Under the pieces are notes generated by a model. The model saw only the letters and a program-made list of their open reading frames with translations. It was not told the DNA's origin and made no database searches. From assembly GCA_016703265.1 (NCBI GenBank), contig JADJCK010000015.1:30741-94740 (forward strand): a DNA stretch of 64,000 bases, in the 5' to 3' direction. How positions within the stretch are numbered: position 1 is the first letter of the stretch; every line of letters starts with the position of its first letter. This document shows, in pieces, positions 21,700-29,653 of the stretch. The DNA comes from a bacterium (GTDB lineage: Bacteria; Krumholzibacteriota; Krumholzibacteriia; LZORAL124-64-63). The translations under genes and the position numbers were made by a program.

Positions 21700-22900
21700 G
21701 TACCGCAAACGGGCGGGGGGGGCTGAAGTCGACAGTTGTGACACACCCGGAAGACGTTTGTCCATAAATGGCCCGTGGGAGGCCGCCAAGCAGCCCGCCA
21801 CAGTCGGCAACTGTCCTGCAGACGCCTGCGAGGTAGACGTCTGGCGAGCAGCGGCAAGATCGCGTGCCCACCAGACGTGAGCCACCACGTCGGCCCCAGC
21901 CGAACAGCTTCTCGGCAGCCGCACGATCTGGTCCGGCAGCGAGGCACCGCCTCCCGGCGTAGACCGGGCCAAGTCCTCGTCTCGCCAGCGCCGCAACTCG
22001 CCGCTGCAAGCAAGACAGGTCTGCGGGTGGATCTCCGTCTGCACACGCCCAGGTGCGCCGGCAGCGGCACATGGTGGTTCGGGCGGCGCTTCTTCGGCGT
22101 CGCGCGACCACCTCGGCGGAGCCTGGGGGGGAGGAACCGTGACCAGACCTGGTGCGGCGGCGCTCGATGGCCGGGACGACCTTCTCCTGCTGCGCCAAGA
22201 GGAGACAGTGCCAGGGCGTGCTTGAGGTAGGCGTTCTCGCGCAGGTGATGCAGCTCGCCAAGGAGTCCATCCAGCAGCGGGCATTGACCCGCGCAGCGCT
22301 TGAGTTCGGTGTGATGCGCGCGTTGTTGTCCATGCGCGCAGCATACACGACACGCGGATTAACACGGGAACAGTTTCCGGCCGTACCAAGGGCGTTTTCG
22401 TGCGCACATCGAGACCGCCGAGCAGCACCGCCAACCCGTCGCGTCAACGCACGCGAGCGCAGCGAACGTTCCGAGCTTGCTACACCGCTCTCCCAGGCAG
22501 GATCTTCAGGCGGTCGCGGTTGCGGTTGCAGAACAGAACAGGTGGCCCGAACGCGGGTCCTGGCCGACAGTCCGCGTCAACGCCGCCAGCGTGTCGAACG
22601 ACTGCGGGGGGTAGGCACACGCTTTGGGGACGGTCAGCATTCCGGCGAGCACGCACAGCGAGCCAGCGCCACGAGGCAGGCGGCGGCCGTCGGCAGGGCG
22701 AGCTCGAACAGAGGCGGTGTCGGCGTCGCGGCCGGACAGGGACGAACTTGGGGGGTGGGGGCGCAGCCAGGCCCAGGGAGCCGACGCTGAATCGTCCTGG
22801 GCACGGCTGGCGGGAACTGCGGATGGTTGCGATCTCGCGGAGTACGACGACGGCTGGACATGAGGCACCTCGGGTTGGGGAGCGGCACAGCCGAAATCAG
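21700..22900 (-). mobile_element. Degenerate IS66-family element
   Basis: Reading the minus strand from right to left gives fragments in the order of IS66 genes. First, text like PPPPKFVPVR and RARPADGRRL resembles the OrfA end. Then an OrfB-like start at 22640 (MLTVPKA...SFDTLAALTRTVGQDP, SGHLF, NRDRLKIL) spans 22640-22465. Then TnpC-like pieces follow: LRENAYLKHALAL near 22240 and a Cys-pair zinc-finger-like segment CLACSGELRRWRDEDLA near 22000. All pieces are in different frames with many indels, so the element cannot be active. Terminal repeats were not identified and the borders are approximate. Confidence 0.55.
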
Positions 22901-23020
22901 GGGCGGGGGAATACGCGCGGGGTCGGACGCTTACACCACAACCATGGCCCGATCCGTGCCTCCTTCCGGGCAAGTCGATCCGCACCGGATGCGACACGCC
23001 CAACAAGGAAGGAAGCCGTC

Positions 23021-23638
23021 ATGAAGACCACCGTAAAAGCCCGCAAGAACCTGCTCTCCGCCCTGGCCCTGTCCACCGCCCTGCTGGCCGGAGGCGCCCA
23101 GGCCGCCGACGCGACCGCGTCCACGGTTCGCGACACCTCCCACCGCGGCTTCTTCCTGGGCCTGAACGCCGGCGGCGGCGGCAGCCAGATGATGTTCAAG
23201 GACGGCTCGCGCCACATCACCGAGGAGCCCCTGGCCGGCGGCCTCGGCCAGTTGCGCGTGGGCTACGACCTGAGCCGCCATTTCGCGGTGGGCGTGGAGT
23301 CCATCGGCTTCACCAGCAAGAAGGACGACAACGACTGGGAACTGGGCGCCGTGCTGGCGACCGTGACCTGGAGGCCGTGCGACAAGGGCTTCTTCCTGCG
23401 CGCGGGCGTGGGTGTCGGCGGCGGCGACTTCACCGACCCGACGAGCGGCGTCGCGCACTCGGTCAAGCGGCGCGCGGCGGCCCTGTTCGGCCTGGGCTAC
23501 GAGTGGAAGCTGGGCGAACGCTTCGGGCTGGGTCTGGCTGCGGACGGCTTCGGCTTCGACGCCGACGGCGTGACCGGGTACGAGGACGATGAGGTGGGTG
23601 CAGGCGGCGCCACGGTGCAGTTCAACTGGTACCTGTAG
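23021..23638 (+). CDS. Small outer-membrane beta-barrel protein
   Basis: 205 residues with a clear signal peptide (LLSALALSTALLAGGAQA, cleavage before ADATAS). The mature part is Gly/aromatic rich with alternating strands (GFFLGLNAGGGG, LRVGYDLSRHFAVGVES, ALFGLGYEWKLGERFGLGLAAD) and ends in the aromatic C-terminal strand TVQFNWYL, typical of OmpW/OprF-like 8-strand barrels. AAGGAAGG is 6 bases before the ATG at 23021; upstream in-frame extension overlaps the IS remnant and is not credible. Function unknown. Confidence 0.75.
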   Translation: MKTTVKARKNLLSALALSTALLAGGAQAADATASTVRDTSHRGFFLGLNAGGGGSQMMFKDGSRHITEEPLAGGLGQLRVGYDLSRHFAVGVESIGFTSKKDDNDWELGAVLATVTWRPCDKGFFLRAGVGVGGGDFTDPTSGVAHSVKRRAAALFGLGYEWKLGERFGLGLAADGFGFDADGVTGYEDDEVGAGGATVQFNWYL

Positions 23639-23716
23639 AGATCGTACGTTGTGCAGGCCGGCGGCCTGGGCGAGAATGGGCAGCAGCCACCTCCTGCACG
23701 AACGGGAAAGCCACCG

Positions 23717-25186
23717 ATGAACAGCCACCGGGACAACGAGAGCCGGAACGGGCGGGGACGCGCAGGGCGTCGCCCGCTCCGGCGCGCCTGGCGGCCTCTG
23801 CTGCCGGCGCTGGTGCTCATGCTGACTTGCGCCGGCGCAACTGTCGGTTCGGCCGCCGCCGTGGCCCCGGACGCGCCCGACAGCCTGGCCGCACCTGCCG
23901 TCGATGATCGCCGCCTGCATCTGGCCGCGGTCGAACTGGTGGGCGCCACGCGCACCGACCTGGCCACCGTCTACCGTTACCTGCCGCTGCGTCCGGGACA
24001 GGCCATCGACCAGGCCGCGCTGGTCGCGGCCGTCGAGGAACTGCGCGCGGGCGGCCTTTTCCGCTCGGTGGATTTCTACACGCGGCCGGGTGAGGGGCGC
24101 GGGCAACTGGTGCTCGTGCTCGAGGTTGTCGAGCATCGGCCCGACCTTCGCTGGGCGGCCGGCAACACGAATCTCGACGGCTGGTACCTGGTGCCGGCGA
24201 TGGTCGCATTCGACAATGCGTTCGGCGATGGCGGCAACCTGGACCTGCGCTGGCGCATCGGGCTGCGCCACGACGCGATCGTGTTGCGTTACGGGCAGCC
24301 GCGCGTCGGCGACGGTCGCAGCTACTGGAACCTCGAGGCCGGCGCCGGTCGCACCGAGCGTCCGTACTTCGCCGACGGCGTCGAGTTCCTCCATGGCGTC
24401 GATGCCTCGGGCCTCGCATTCGCCTTCGGTCGGCATGTGGACGAGCGTCGCCTGGTCGAGTTCAGCCTCGATGTCGCGACCGTCGATGTGGCCCATCACT
24501 CCACCGCCCACACGCGCTCGCAGGACGACAGCGTCGACTACGGGCAGGAGATTCCCGAGGCCGACCTGCCGCCGGCGATCCGCGAGGCGGTCGGTCGCAG
24601 CGCGCGCGCCTCCGCGCATCTCGACTGGCAGTACGATTCGCGTCCGGCCCGCAGCACCGCCGGCACGCCGACGGGCGGACTGTGGGGGCGCGCCAAGGGC
24701 GGGCTCGTGGTGCAGGAGGGGCGCCCGGGGCACGCCACCCTCGAGATGGACCTGCGGTCGTACCGCGCCGTGCCCGGCGGCGTGCTTGCCGCGCGACTGC
24801 GCGGGCAGTGGGTCGGCGAGGCGGCGGCCTTCCACGACCGGCTCTACCTCGGCGGCCTGTACAGCCTGCGCGGCTTCTCCACCGGCGCGTTGTCGCCCCC
24901 CGGCGGCGACACCTGGCAATGGGCGGGCTCACTCGAGTACCGCAGTCCCATCCTCTCCGATGCCCGCGGCACGAAGCTGGCCGGCATCCTGTTCGTCGAC
25001 GCGGGAGCCGGCGGCGCCGGCGATGTCGCTGATCCATACACGGGCATGGCCGTGGGCGCCGGCTACGGCGTGCGCATGCGCGTGCGCTGGCTCGACTGGA
25101 TCGGCGTCGATGTCGGCTTCCCGCTCACCGAGCGCACGCTCGACATGCGCTTCCAGGGCCACGCCTCGATCGGGTGGTCGTTCTGA
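23717..25186 (+). CDS. Omp85-superfamily outer-membrane protein (POTRA plus D15-type barrel)
   Basis: 488 residues. An Arg-rich N-terminus and hydrophobic leader are followed by one POTRA-like domain (about 70-145: VELVGATRTDLATVYRYLPL, ALVAAVEELRAGGLFRSVDF). A C-terminal barrel ends HASIGWSF and contains the family turn LGGLYSLRGFSTG (R-G-F motif). It is too short and has too few POTRAs for BamA, so it is closer to TamA or a small D15 protein involved in outer-membrane protein insertion. A TTGCGCCGGCGCAA palindrome lies in the leader, read as CAGA. Its stop overlaps the next start (TGATG). Confidence 0.8.
   Translation: MNSHRDNESRNGRGRAGRRPLRRAWRPLLPALVLMLTCAGATVGSAAAVAPDAPDSLAAPAVDDRRLHLAAVELVGATRTDLATVYRYLPLRPGQAIDQAALVAAVEELRAGGLFRSVDFYTRPGEGRGQLVLVLEVVEHRPDLRWAAGNTNLDGWYLVPAMVAFDNAFGDGGNLDLRWRIGLRHDAIVLRYGQPRVGDGRSYWNLEAGAGRTERPYFADGVEFLHGVDASGLAFAFGRHVDERRLVEFSLDVATVDVAHHSTAHTRSQDDSVDYGQEIPEADLPPAIREAVGRSARASAHLDWQYDSRPARSTAGTPTGGLWGRAKGGLVVQEGRPGHATLEMDLRSYRAVPGGVLAARLRGQWVGEAAAFHDRLYLGGLYSLRGFSTGALSPPGGDTWQWAGSLEYRSPILSDARGTKLAGILFVDAGAGGAGDVADPYTGMAVGAGYGVRMRVRWLDWIGVDVGFPLTERTLDMRFQGHASIGWSF
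23827..23840. repeat. TTGCGCCGGCGCAA palindrome, copy 3
   Basis: Inside the signal region of the Omp85-like gene, encoding Cys-Ala-Gly-Ala. It is the only copy in the window inside a gene unrelated to the HNH loci. Confidence 0.85.
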
Positions 25187-25845
25187 TGCGGCGCATGCAT
25201 GCCACTCTGGCCTGCCTGCTGGGCACGCTGCTTCTGACGGCATCGGCAGGGCCGGCCCTGGCGTCCGCGCGCCTGATCAGCGTGGCGCCCGCGCGCGCCG
25301 GTGAACAATTGGCCTGCCGCGTGACCGCGAGCGGGCTGCCCGACGAGCGCCAGCTGCAGTCGATGCGCTCGGGCCTGGTCGCGGCCGTCGAGCTGGAACT
25401 GGCCGTGGTCGACGCCGAAGGGCGCGTGGCCGTTGCGCATTCGCTGTCGCTGCGCCTGGGCTTCGACCTGTGGGAAGAGGTCTTCTCGGTATCGGGCGCG
25501 GGGGCCGAGCGACGCTTCCGGAGCCTTGAGGAACTGCGGGCGCACCTGGCCGACCTGCCGCCGTTCACGTTGATGCCGCTGGCTTCATTGGCCGAGTCCG
25601 GCCGCTACCAGGTGCGCGCGGGACTGCTCGCGCGGCCCGTCGCGAACGACGAGCGCGAACGAGTCGGCAACCTGATCGCGGGCGAGCCGCGCGGGGAGCC
25701 GGGCCGCTCGGACCGGCAGGAGGCCTCGGTCAGCCTCGGGCGCCTGATCCGCTTCTTCTACCAGGGCACGCGCGACGATCGCGACGGCCAGGAAGCGGCC
25801 TCGGCCTGGTTCCGGCGGCAGGAGGTGCCCGATGAAGCGCATTAG
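25186..25845 (+). CDS. DUF4390-like secreted protein
   Basis: 219 residues beginning MRRMHATLACLLGTLLLTASAGPALA, a signal peptide. The mature part (ELELAVVDAEGRVAVAHSLSLRL, LGFDLWEEVFSV, YQVRAGLLARPV) resembles DUF4390 proteins, which in other bacteria sit directly before NtrY-type kinases, as here. The start at 25186 overlaps the stop of the Omp85-like gene, and the 3' end overlaps the kinase by 14 bases, so all are translationally coupled. The molecular role of the family is not known. Confidence 0.6.
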   Translation: MRRMHATLACLLGTLLLTASAGPALASARLISVAPARAGEQLACRVTASGLPDERQLQSMRSGLVAAVELELAVVDAEGRVAVAHSLSLRLGFDLWEEVFSVSGAGAERRFRSLEELRAHLADLPPFTLMPLASLAESGRYQVRAGLLARPVANDERERVGNLIAGEPRGEPGRSDRQEASVSLGRLIRFFYQGTRDDRDGQEAASAWFRRQEVPDEAH

Positions 25846-27331
25846 CACGCGCCTGGCGATCTCGTTCCTGCTGGTCGCCCTGCTGCCCACGCTGCCGCTG
25901 TCGCTGGTGGTGCGCGACCTGCTCGAGCGGCGCTTCGGTCCGGCCATCGCCGACCCGCTCGAGCTTGCGCTCGAAGCCGGCCTCGACGAAAGCCGCAGCC
26001 ACCTGCAGGAACTGCGCGAGGGGCTCGCGCGTCGCGCCGTCGCCGCGGCTGCTTCCGCCGATGCCGGCGCCGTGCTGATGCTCGACCAGGCAGGCGCCGT
26101 GCAGCCCGCCGATTCGCTGACCGCGTTCGCCGCGGCGCGGCCGGGGCTCCTTGACCCGTTCGATCCCGCGGACGACCCGCAGAACGCCGCCGCCGCCGAC
26201 ACGCTGCCGGTGCGCCGCCGCGGCGACGCCCTCGTGGCGCGCGTGCCCGGGCCCGATGGCTCTGCCACCGTGGTCGTGCAGGCGCTGCCCGCCGGCATGG
26301 TGCAGCGCGCGGGCGACCTGACCGGCGGCGTGACCGTGCTGCGCGCCGTGCGCGCCGAGGAGGGCCGCGTGGTCCGCAGTTTCGTCGGCCCGTTCCTGCT
26401 CGTGTACGGCGCCCTCATCCTCGTGGCGCTGGTGGCCGGCCTGCTCTGGTCGCGGCAGATGGTGCGTCCGCTGGAGATGCTGGTCGGCGCCACGCGGCGC
26501 GTTGCCGGCGGCGACCTCGAGTTCCGCCTGGAGCGGCAGGGGCCCGGCGAGGTCGGCGAACTGGTGGCGAGCTTCGACGAGATGGTCGCGCGCCTGGCCG
26601 AGCAGCGGCGCGACCTGGCCCGCCTCGAGCGCGTGGCCGCCTGGCGCGGCATGGCGCGCACGCTGGCGCACGAAGTGAAGAACCCGCTCACGCCGATCCT
26701 GCTGGCGATCACGCAGGTGCGCGACGCCTACAAGGGCGACGACGCGACCTATCGCGCACTGCTCACCGAGGCTGTCGACATCACCGGCGAGGAGGTCGAA
26801 AGCCTGCGCCGCCTGGTGAAGGCCTTCGGCGACTTCGCGCGGTTGCCGCGCCCCGAACTGCGCGAGGGCGACCTGGTCGCGCTGCTGCTCGACCTGGAGC
26901 AGCTCTACGGCTCGTCGCGCCTGGAGCTGGGCGGCACGGCCGCGCCGGTGGTCGGCTGGTTCGATTACGATGCGCTGCGGCGCGCGCTGATCAACCTCAT
27001 CGACAACGGGCTGGCGGCGTGCCGGCAGCAGCGCGAGCCCGAGCGCGTCTCATTGGTCCTCGAGCGGTTGCAGGTCGGCGCCCGCCTGGTGGTCAGCGAC
27101 CGCGGGGCCGGCATCGCCCCGCAGAACCTGGCGCGCATCTTCGAGCCCGACTTCACCACCAAGAGCGACGGCATGGGCCTCGGCCTGGCCATCGTCGAGA
27201 ACATCATCATCGGCCACGGCGGCGTCATCTCGGTGCGCAGCGAGCCCGGTCACGGCGCCGCATTCACCGTCGACCTGCCGTTGACGGCCGCCGTTGCCGC
27301 CACATCCGCCACCGAGGACGGTGCCGCGTGA
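25832..27331 (+). CDS. NtrY-like membrane sensor histidine kinase
   Basis: 499 residues. N-terminal membrane helix (LAISFLLVALLPTLPLSLVV), periplasmic region to about 185, second helix (FLLVYGALILVALVAGLLW), HAMP domain (RPLEMLVGATRRVAGGDLEF), dimerisation/phosphoacceptor domain with H280 in LAHEVKNPLTP, and a C-terminal ATPase domain (LINLIDNGLAA, DRGAGIAPQNLARIFEP, GMGLGLAIV). This matches NtrY-type kinases. The stop overlaps the start of the cognate regulator (GTGA). The stimulus is unknown; the neighbouring outer-membrane genes suggest envelope status. Confidence 0.88.
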   Translation: MKRISTRLAISFLLVALLPTLPLSLVVRDLLERRFGPAIADPLELALEAGLDESRSHLQELREGLARRAVAAAASADAGAVLMLDQAGAVQPADSLTAFAAARPGLLDPFDPADDPQNAAAADTLPVRRRGDALVARVPGPDGSATVVVQALPAGMVQRAGDLTGGVTVLRAVRAEEGRVVRSFVGPFLLVYGALILVALVAGLLWSRQMVRPLEMLVGATRRVAGGDLEFRLERQGPGEVGELVASFDEMVARLAEQRRDLARLERVAAWRGMARTLAHEVKNPLTPILLAITQVRDAYKGDDATYRALLTEAVDITGEEVESLRRLVKAFGDFARLPRPELREGDLVALLLDLEQLYGSSRLELGGTAAPVVGWFDYDALRRALINLIDNGLAACRQQREPERVSLVLERLQVGARLVVSDRGAGIAPQNLARIFEPDFTTKSDGMGLGLAIVENIIIGHGGVISVRSEPGHGAAFTVDLPLTAAVAATSATEDGAA

Positions 27332-28749
27332 GTCCCAGGGTCCTGATCATCGATGATGAGCGGAACATCCGCCGCACGTTTGCCATGGTGCTGACTGCCG
27401 AGGGGTTCACAGTCGACGTGGCCGAGAGCGGCGAGGACGGCCTCGAGCGCTGCCAGGCCGAGCGTCCCGATGTGGCGGTGATCGACGTGCGGCTGCCGGG
27501 CATGGACGGCATCGAGGTGCTGCGGCGGCTGCGCGAGCACGACACCGAGCTGCCGGTGATCATGATCAGCGGCCACGGGACCATTGCCACCGCGGTCGAG
27601 GCCACGCGCCACGGCGCCTTCGACTTCATCGAGAAGCCGCTCAGCAAGGAGCGCCTGCTCGTCGCCATCCGCAATGCGCTGGACCGCCGCGACCTGGGTC
27701 GCGAGGTGCGTGCGCTGCGCGACAAGGTGAAGAGGCGCGCGCTGATGGTGGGCGAATCCATGCCCGTGCAGGCGATCCGCGAGCAGGTGCGGCGCGTGGG
27801 GCCTACCGGCGCGCGCGTGCTGATCACCGGCGAGAGCGGCACCGGCAAGGAACTGGTGGCGCGCGCGGTGCACGATGCCAGCGATCGTCGCGCCAAGCCC
27901 TTTGTGAAGGTCAATTGCGCGGCCATCCCCGAGGAGCTGATCGAGAGCGAGCTGTTCGGGGCGGTGAAGGGCGCCTACACCGGCGCCACCCAGACCCGCG
28001 ACGGCAAGTTCCTGCAGGCCGACGGCGGCACGCTGTTCCTGGACGAGATCGGCGACATGTCGCTCAAGGCGCAGGCCAAGGTGCTGCGCGCATTGCAGGA
28101 GGGCGAGATCGAGCGCGTGGGCGGCAACGAGACCCACAAGGTCGACGTGCGCGTGGTGGCCGCCACCAACAAGGACCTGGCTGCCGAGGTGGCGGCCGGC
28201 CGCTTCCGCGAGGACCTCTACTTCCGCCTCAACGTGGTGCCGGTGCACATGCCGCCGCTGCGCGAACGGCCGGGCGACATTACCCTGTTGGCCGAGCACT
28301 TCCTGGCCGCGTACCTGGACGAGAACGGGCTGCCGCAGCGCCGCCTGTCGGACAGCGCGCTGCTCGCGCTCCAGCGGTTGCCATGGCCGGGCAACATCCG
28401 CGAGCTGGGCAACGCCGTCGAGCGCCTGGCCATCCTCAGCAGCGGCGCGGTCATCTCCCCCGACGACCTGGCTGCCTGCGGCGTGGGCGTGGCGACGGCA
28501 ACTCCGGCGCGTGCCGAGGCGCCCTTCACGGCCACGGCGACGGGCCGGCCCGACCTGGCCGCGGTGCGCGCCGCCGGCGGCCTGGCCGCGGCACGCCAGC
28601 AGTTCGAGAAGAGCCTCATCGTTGCGGCCCTGAAGCAGGCCGATGGCAACGTCTCGGGCGCCTCGCGCCTGCTCGGCCTGGACCGCACGAACCTGCACAA
28701 GAAGATCCAGCAGTACGGACTGGGCTCCGGGCGCGGGGGTGAGGAATGA
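27328..28749 (+). CDS. NtrC/NtrX-family sigma54-dependent response regulator
   Basis: 473 residues starting at the GTG that overlaps the kinase stop. Receiver domain (LIIDDERNIRRTFAMVL, phosphoacceptor Asp in VIDVRLPGMDG), central AAA+ domain with Walker A GESGTGKE, the sigma54-contacting loop GAYTGA (GAFTGA variant) and DGGTLFLDEIGDMS, and a C-terminal Fis-type helix-turn-helix (AALKQADGNVSGASRLLGLD). It is predicted to activate sigma54 promoters. Targets are unknown; the adjacent barrel and TonB-receptor genes are candidates. Confidence 0.93.
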   Translation: MSPRVLIIDDERNIRRTFAMVLTAEGFTVDVAESGEDGLERCQAERPDVAVIDVRLPGMDGIEVLRRLREHDTELPVIMISGHGTIATAVEATRHGAFDFIEKPLSKERLLVAIRNALDRRDLGREVRALRDKVKRRALMVGESMPVQAIREQVRRVGPTGARVLITGESGTGKELVARAVHDASDRRAKPFVKVNCAAIPEELIESELFGAVKGAYTGATQTRDGKFLQADGGTLFLDEIGDMSLKAQAKVLRALQEGEIERVGGNETHKVDVRVVAATNKDLAAEVAAGRFREDLYFRLNVVPVHMPPLRERPGDITLLAEHFLAAYLDENGLPQRRLSDSALLALQRLPWPGNIRELGNAVERLAILSSGAVISPDDLAACGVGVATATPARAEAPFTATATGRPDLAAVRAAGGLAAARQQFEKSLIVAALKQADGNVSGASRLLGLDRTNLHKKIQQYGLGSGRGGEE

Positions 28750-29417
28750 TCGCGATGAGGTGCCTGCCCTGGATCGTCGTGGCGGCGCTAGGACTGGCCG
28801 TCCCGGTGCATGCCGACGAGGCGGGGGAACCGCCGCGCGCCGATAGGGTATCGGAGTCGCCGCGCCTGCGAACCTGGCACCTGGCGCTGCAATCGGTCGA
28901 CGCGTGGCGCAACCACTTCGACGTCTTCGACCAGCCCGGCCTGCCGCCCGCGGGTGTGGACTCGCGCGGGAAGGGCGGCGGCATGGCGATCGGCCGCCGC
29001 TTCGGTGACCGGTTCCTGGCGCAGGTGCAGTTCGCGATCGCGCGGCACGACATCGACGACATGGACGAGCAGCTCATCGACATCGAGGTGCTCCTGACGG
29101 GCACGGTGTTGTTCCGTCCGCTGCGCACCTTCCAGCCGTTCCTGCGTGGCGGCCTCGGTGGTGGGGGCCAGGCGCTGGAGCTGCCGGGCAATGGCGGTCA
29201 GGTCGTCGCCGTGGGCCCGGTGGCCATCGCCGGCGGCGGCGCGCAGATCCGGCTCGGCGACAGGTTCAGCCTCGAGATCGAGACCGTGGCCACGTTCACC
29301 GACTTCCTCGAGGTGCACGACGAGTCGAATGACCGGCTCTGGGACGGCGACGACTGGCAGGTGCGCATCTCCAATCGCGGCTGGCGTACCGGGGTCGGCC
29401 TCGTGTTCTGGTTCTGA
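28746..29417 (+). CDS. Outer-membrane beta-barrel protein
   Basis: 223 residues, start overlapping the regulator stop (ATGA). Signal peptide IVVAALGLAVPVHADE, then barrel-like strands (MAIGRRFGDRFLAQVQFAIA, FLRGGLGGGGQAL, GWRTGVGLVFWF) with an aromatic C-terminal residue. It resembles the small barrel at 23021 in size and style but not in detailed sequence. Probably an envelope protein cotranscribed with the two-component pair. Confidence 0.7.
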   Translation: MIAMRCLPWIVVAALGLAVPVHADEAGEPPRADRVSESPRLRTWHLALQSVDAWRNHFDVFDQPGLPPAGVDSRGKGGGMAIGRRFGDRFLAQVQFAIARHDIDDMDEQLIDIEVLLTGTVLFRPLRTFQPFLRGGLGGGGQALELPGNGGQVVAVGPVAIAGGGAQIRLGDRFSLEIETVATFTDFLEVHDESNDRLWDGDDWQVRISNRGWRTGVGLVFWF

Positions 29418-29653
29418 GTGGCCGGACTTGAACGGCGATGGGCGTGAATGATCGCTGCGGTTGATCAGCACATGTGCGGCGACCCGACACAGTGCCAGAT
29501 GCCTCTCGCGGCCGCTGAATGTCGAATCCAAGGCACAACCGCCTGAACCCACCAGGCACGAAACCTGCCCTTGCCGGCGCGATCCACCGCTGTCCGGCTC
29601 CAAGGTGCCGGCTGTCACCGCTGACGCGGCCGTTCAGGGGAGTTGATCGCGAG

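Noticed and set aside
21319..22447. Proline/glycine-rich open frames across the A/C tract
   Set aside because: They arise from low-complexity sequence and IS remnants.
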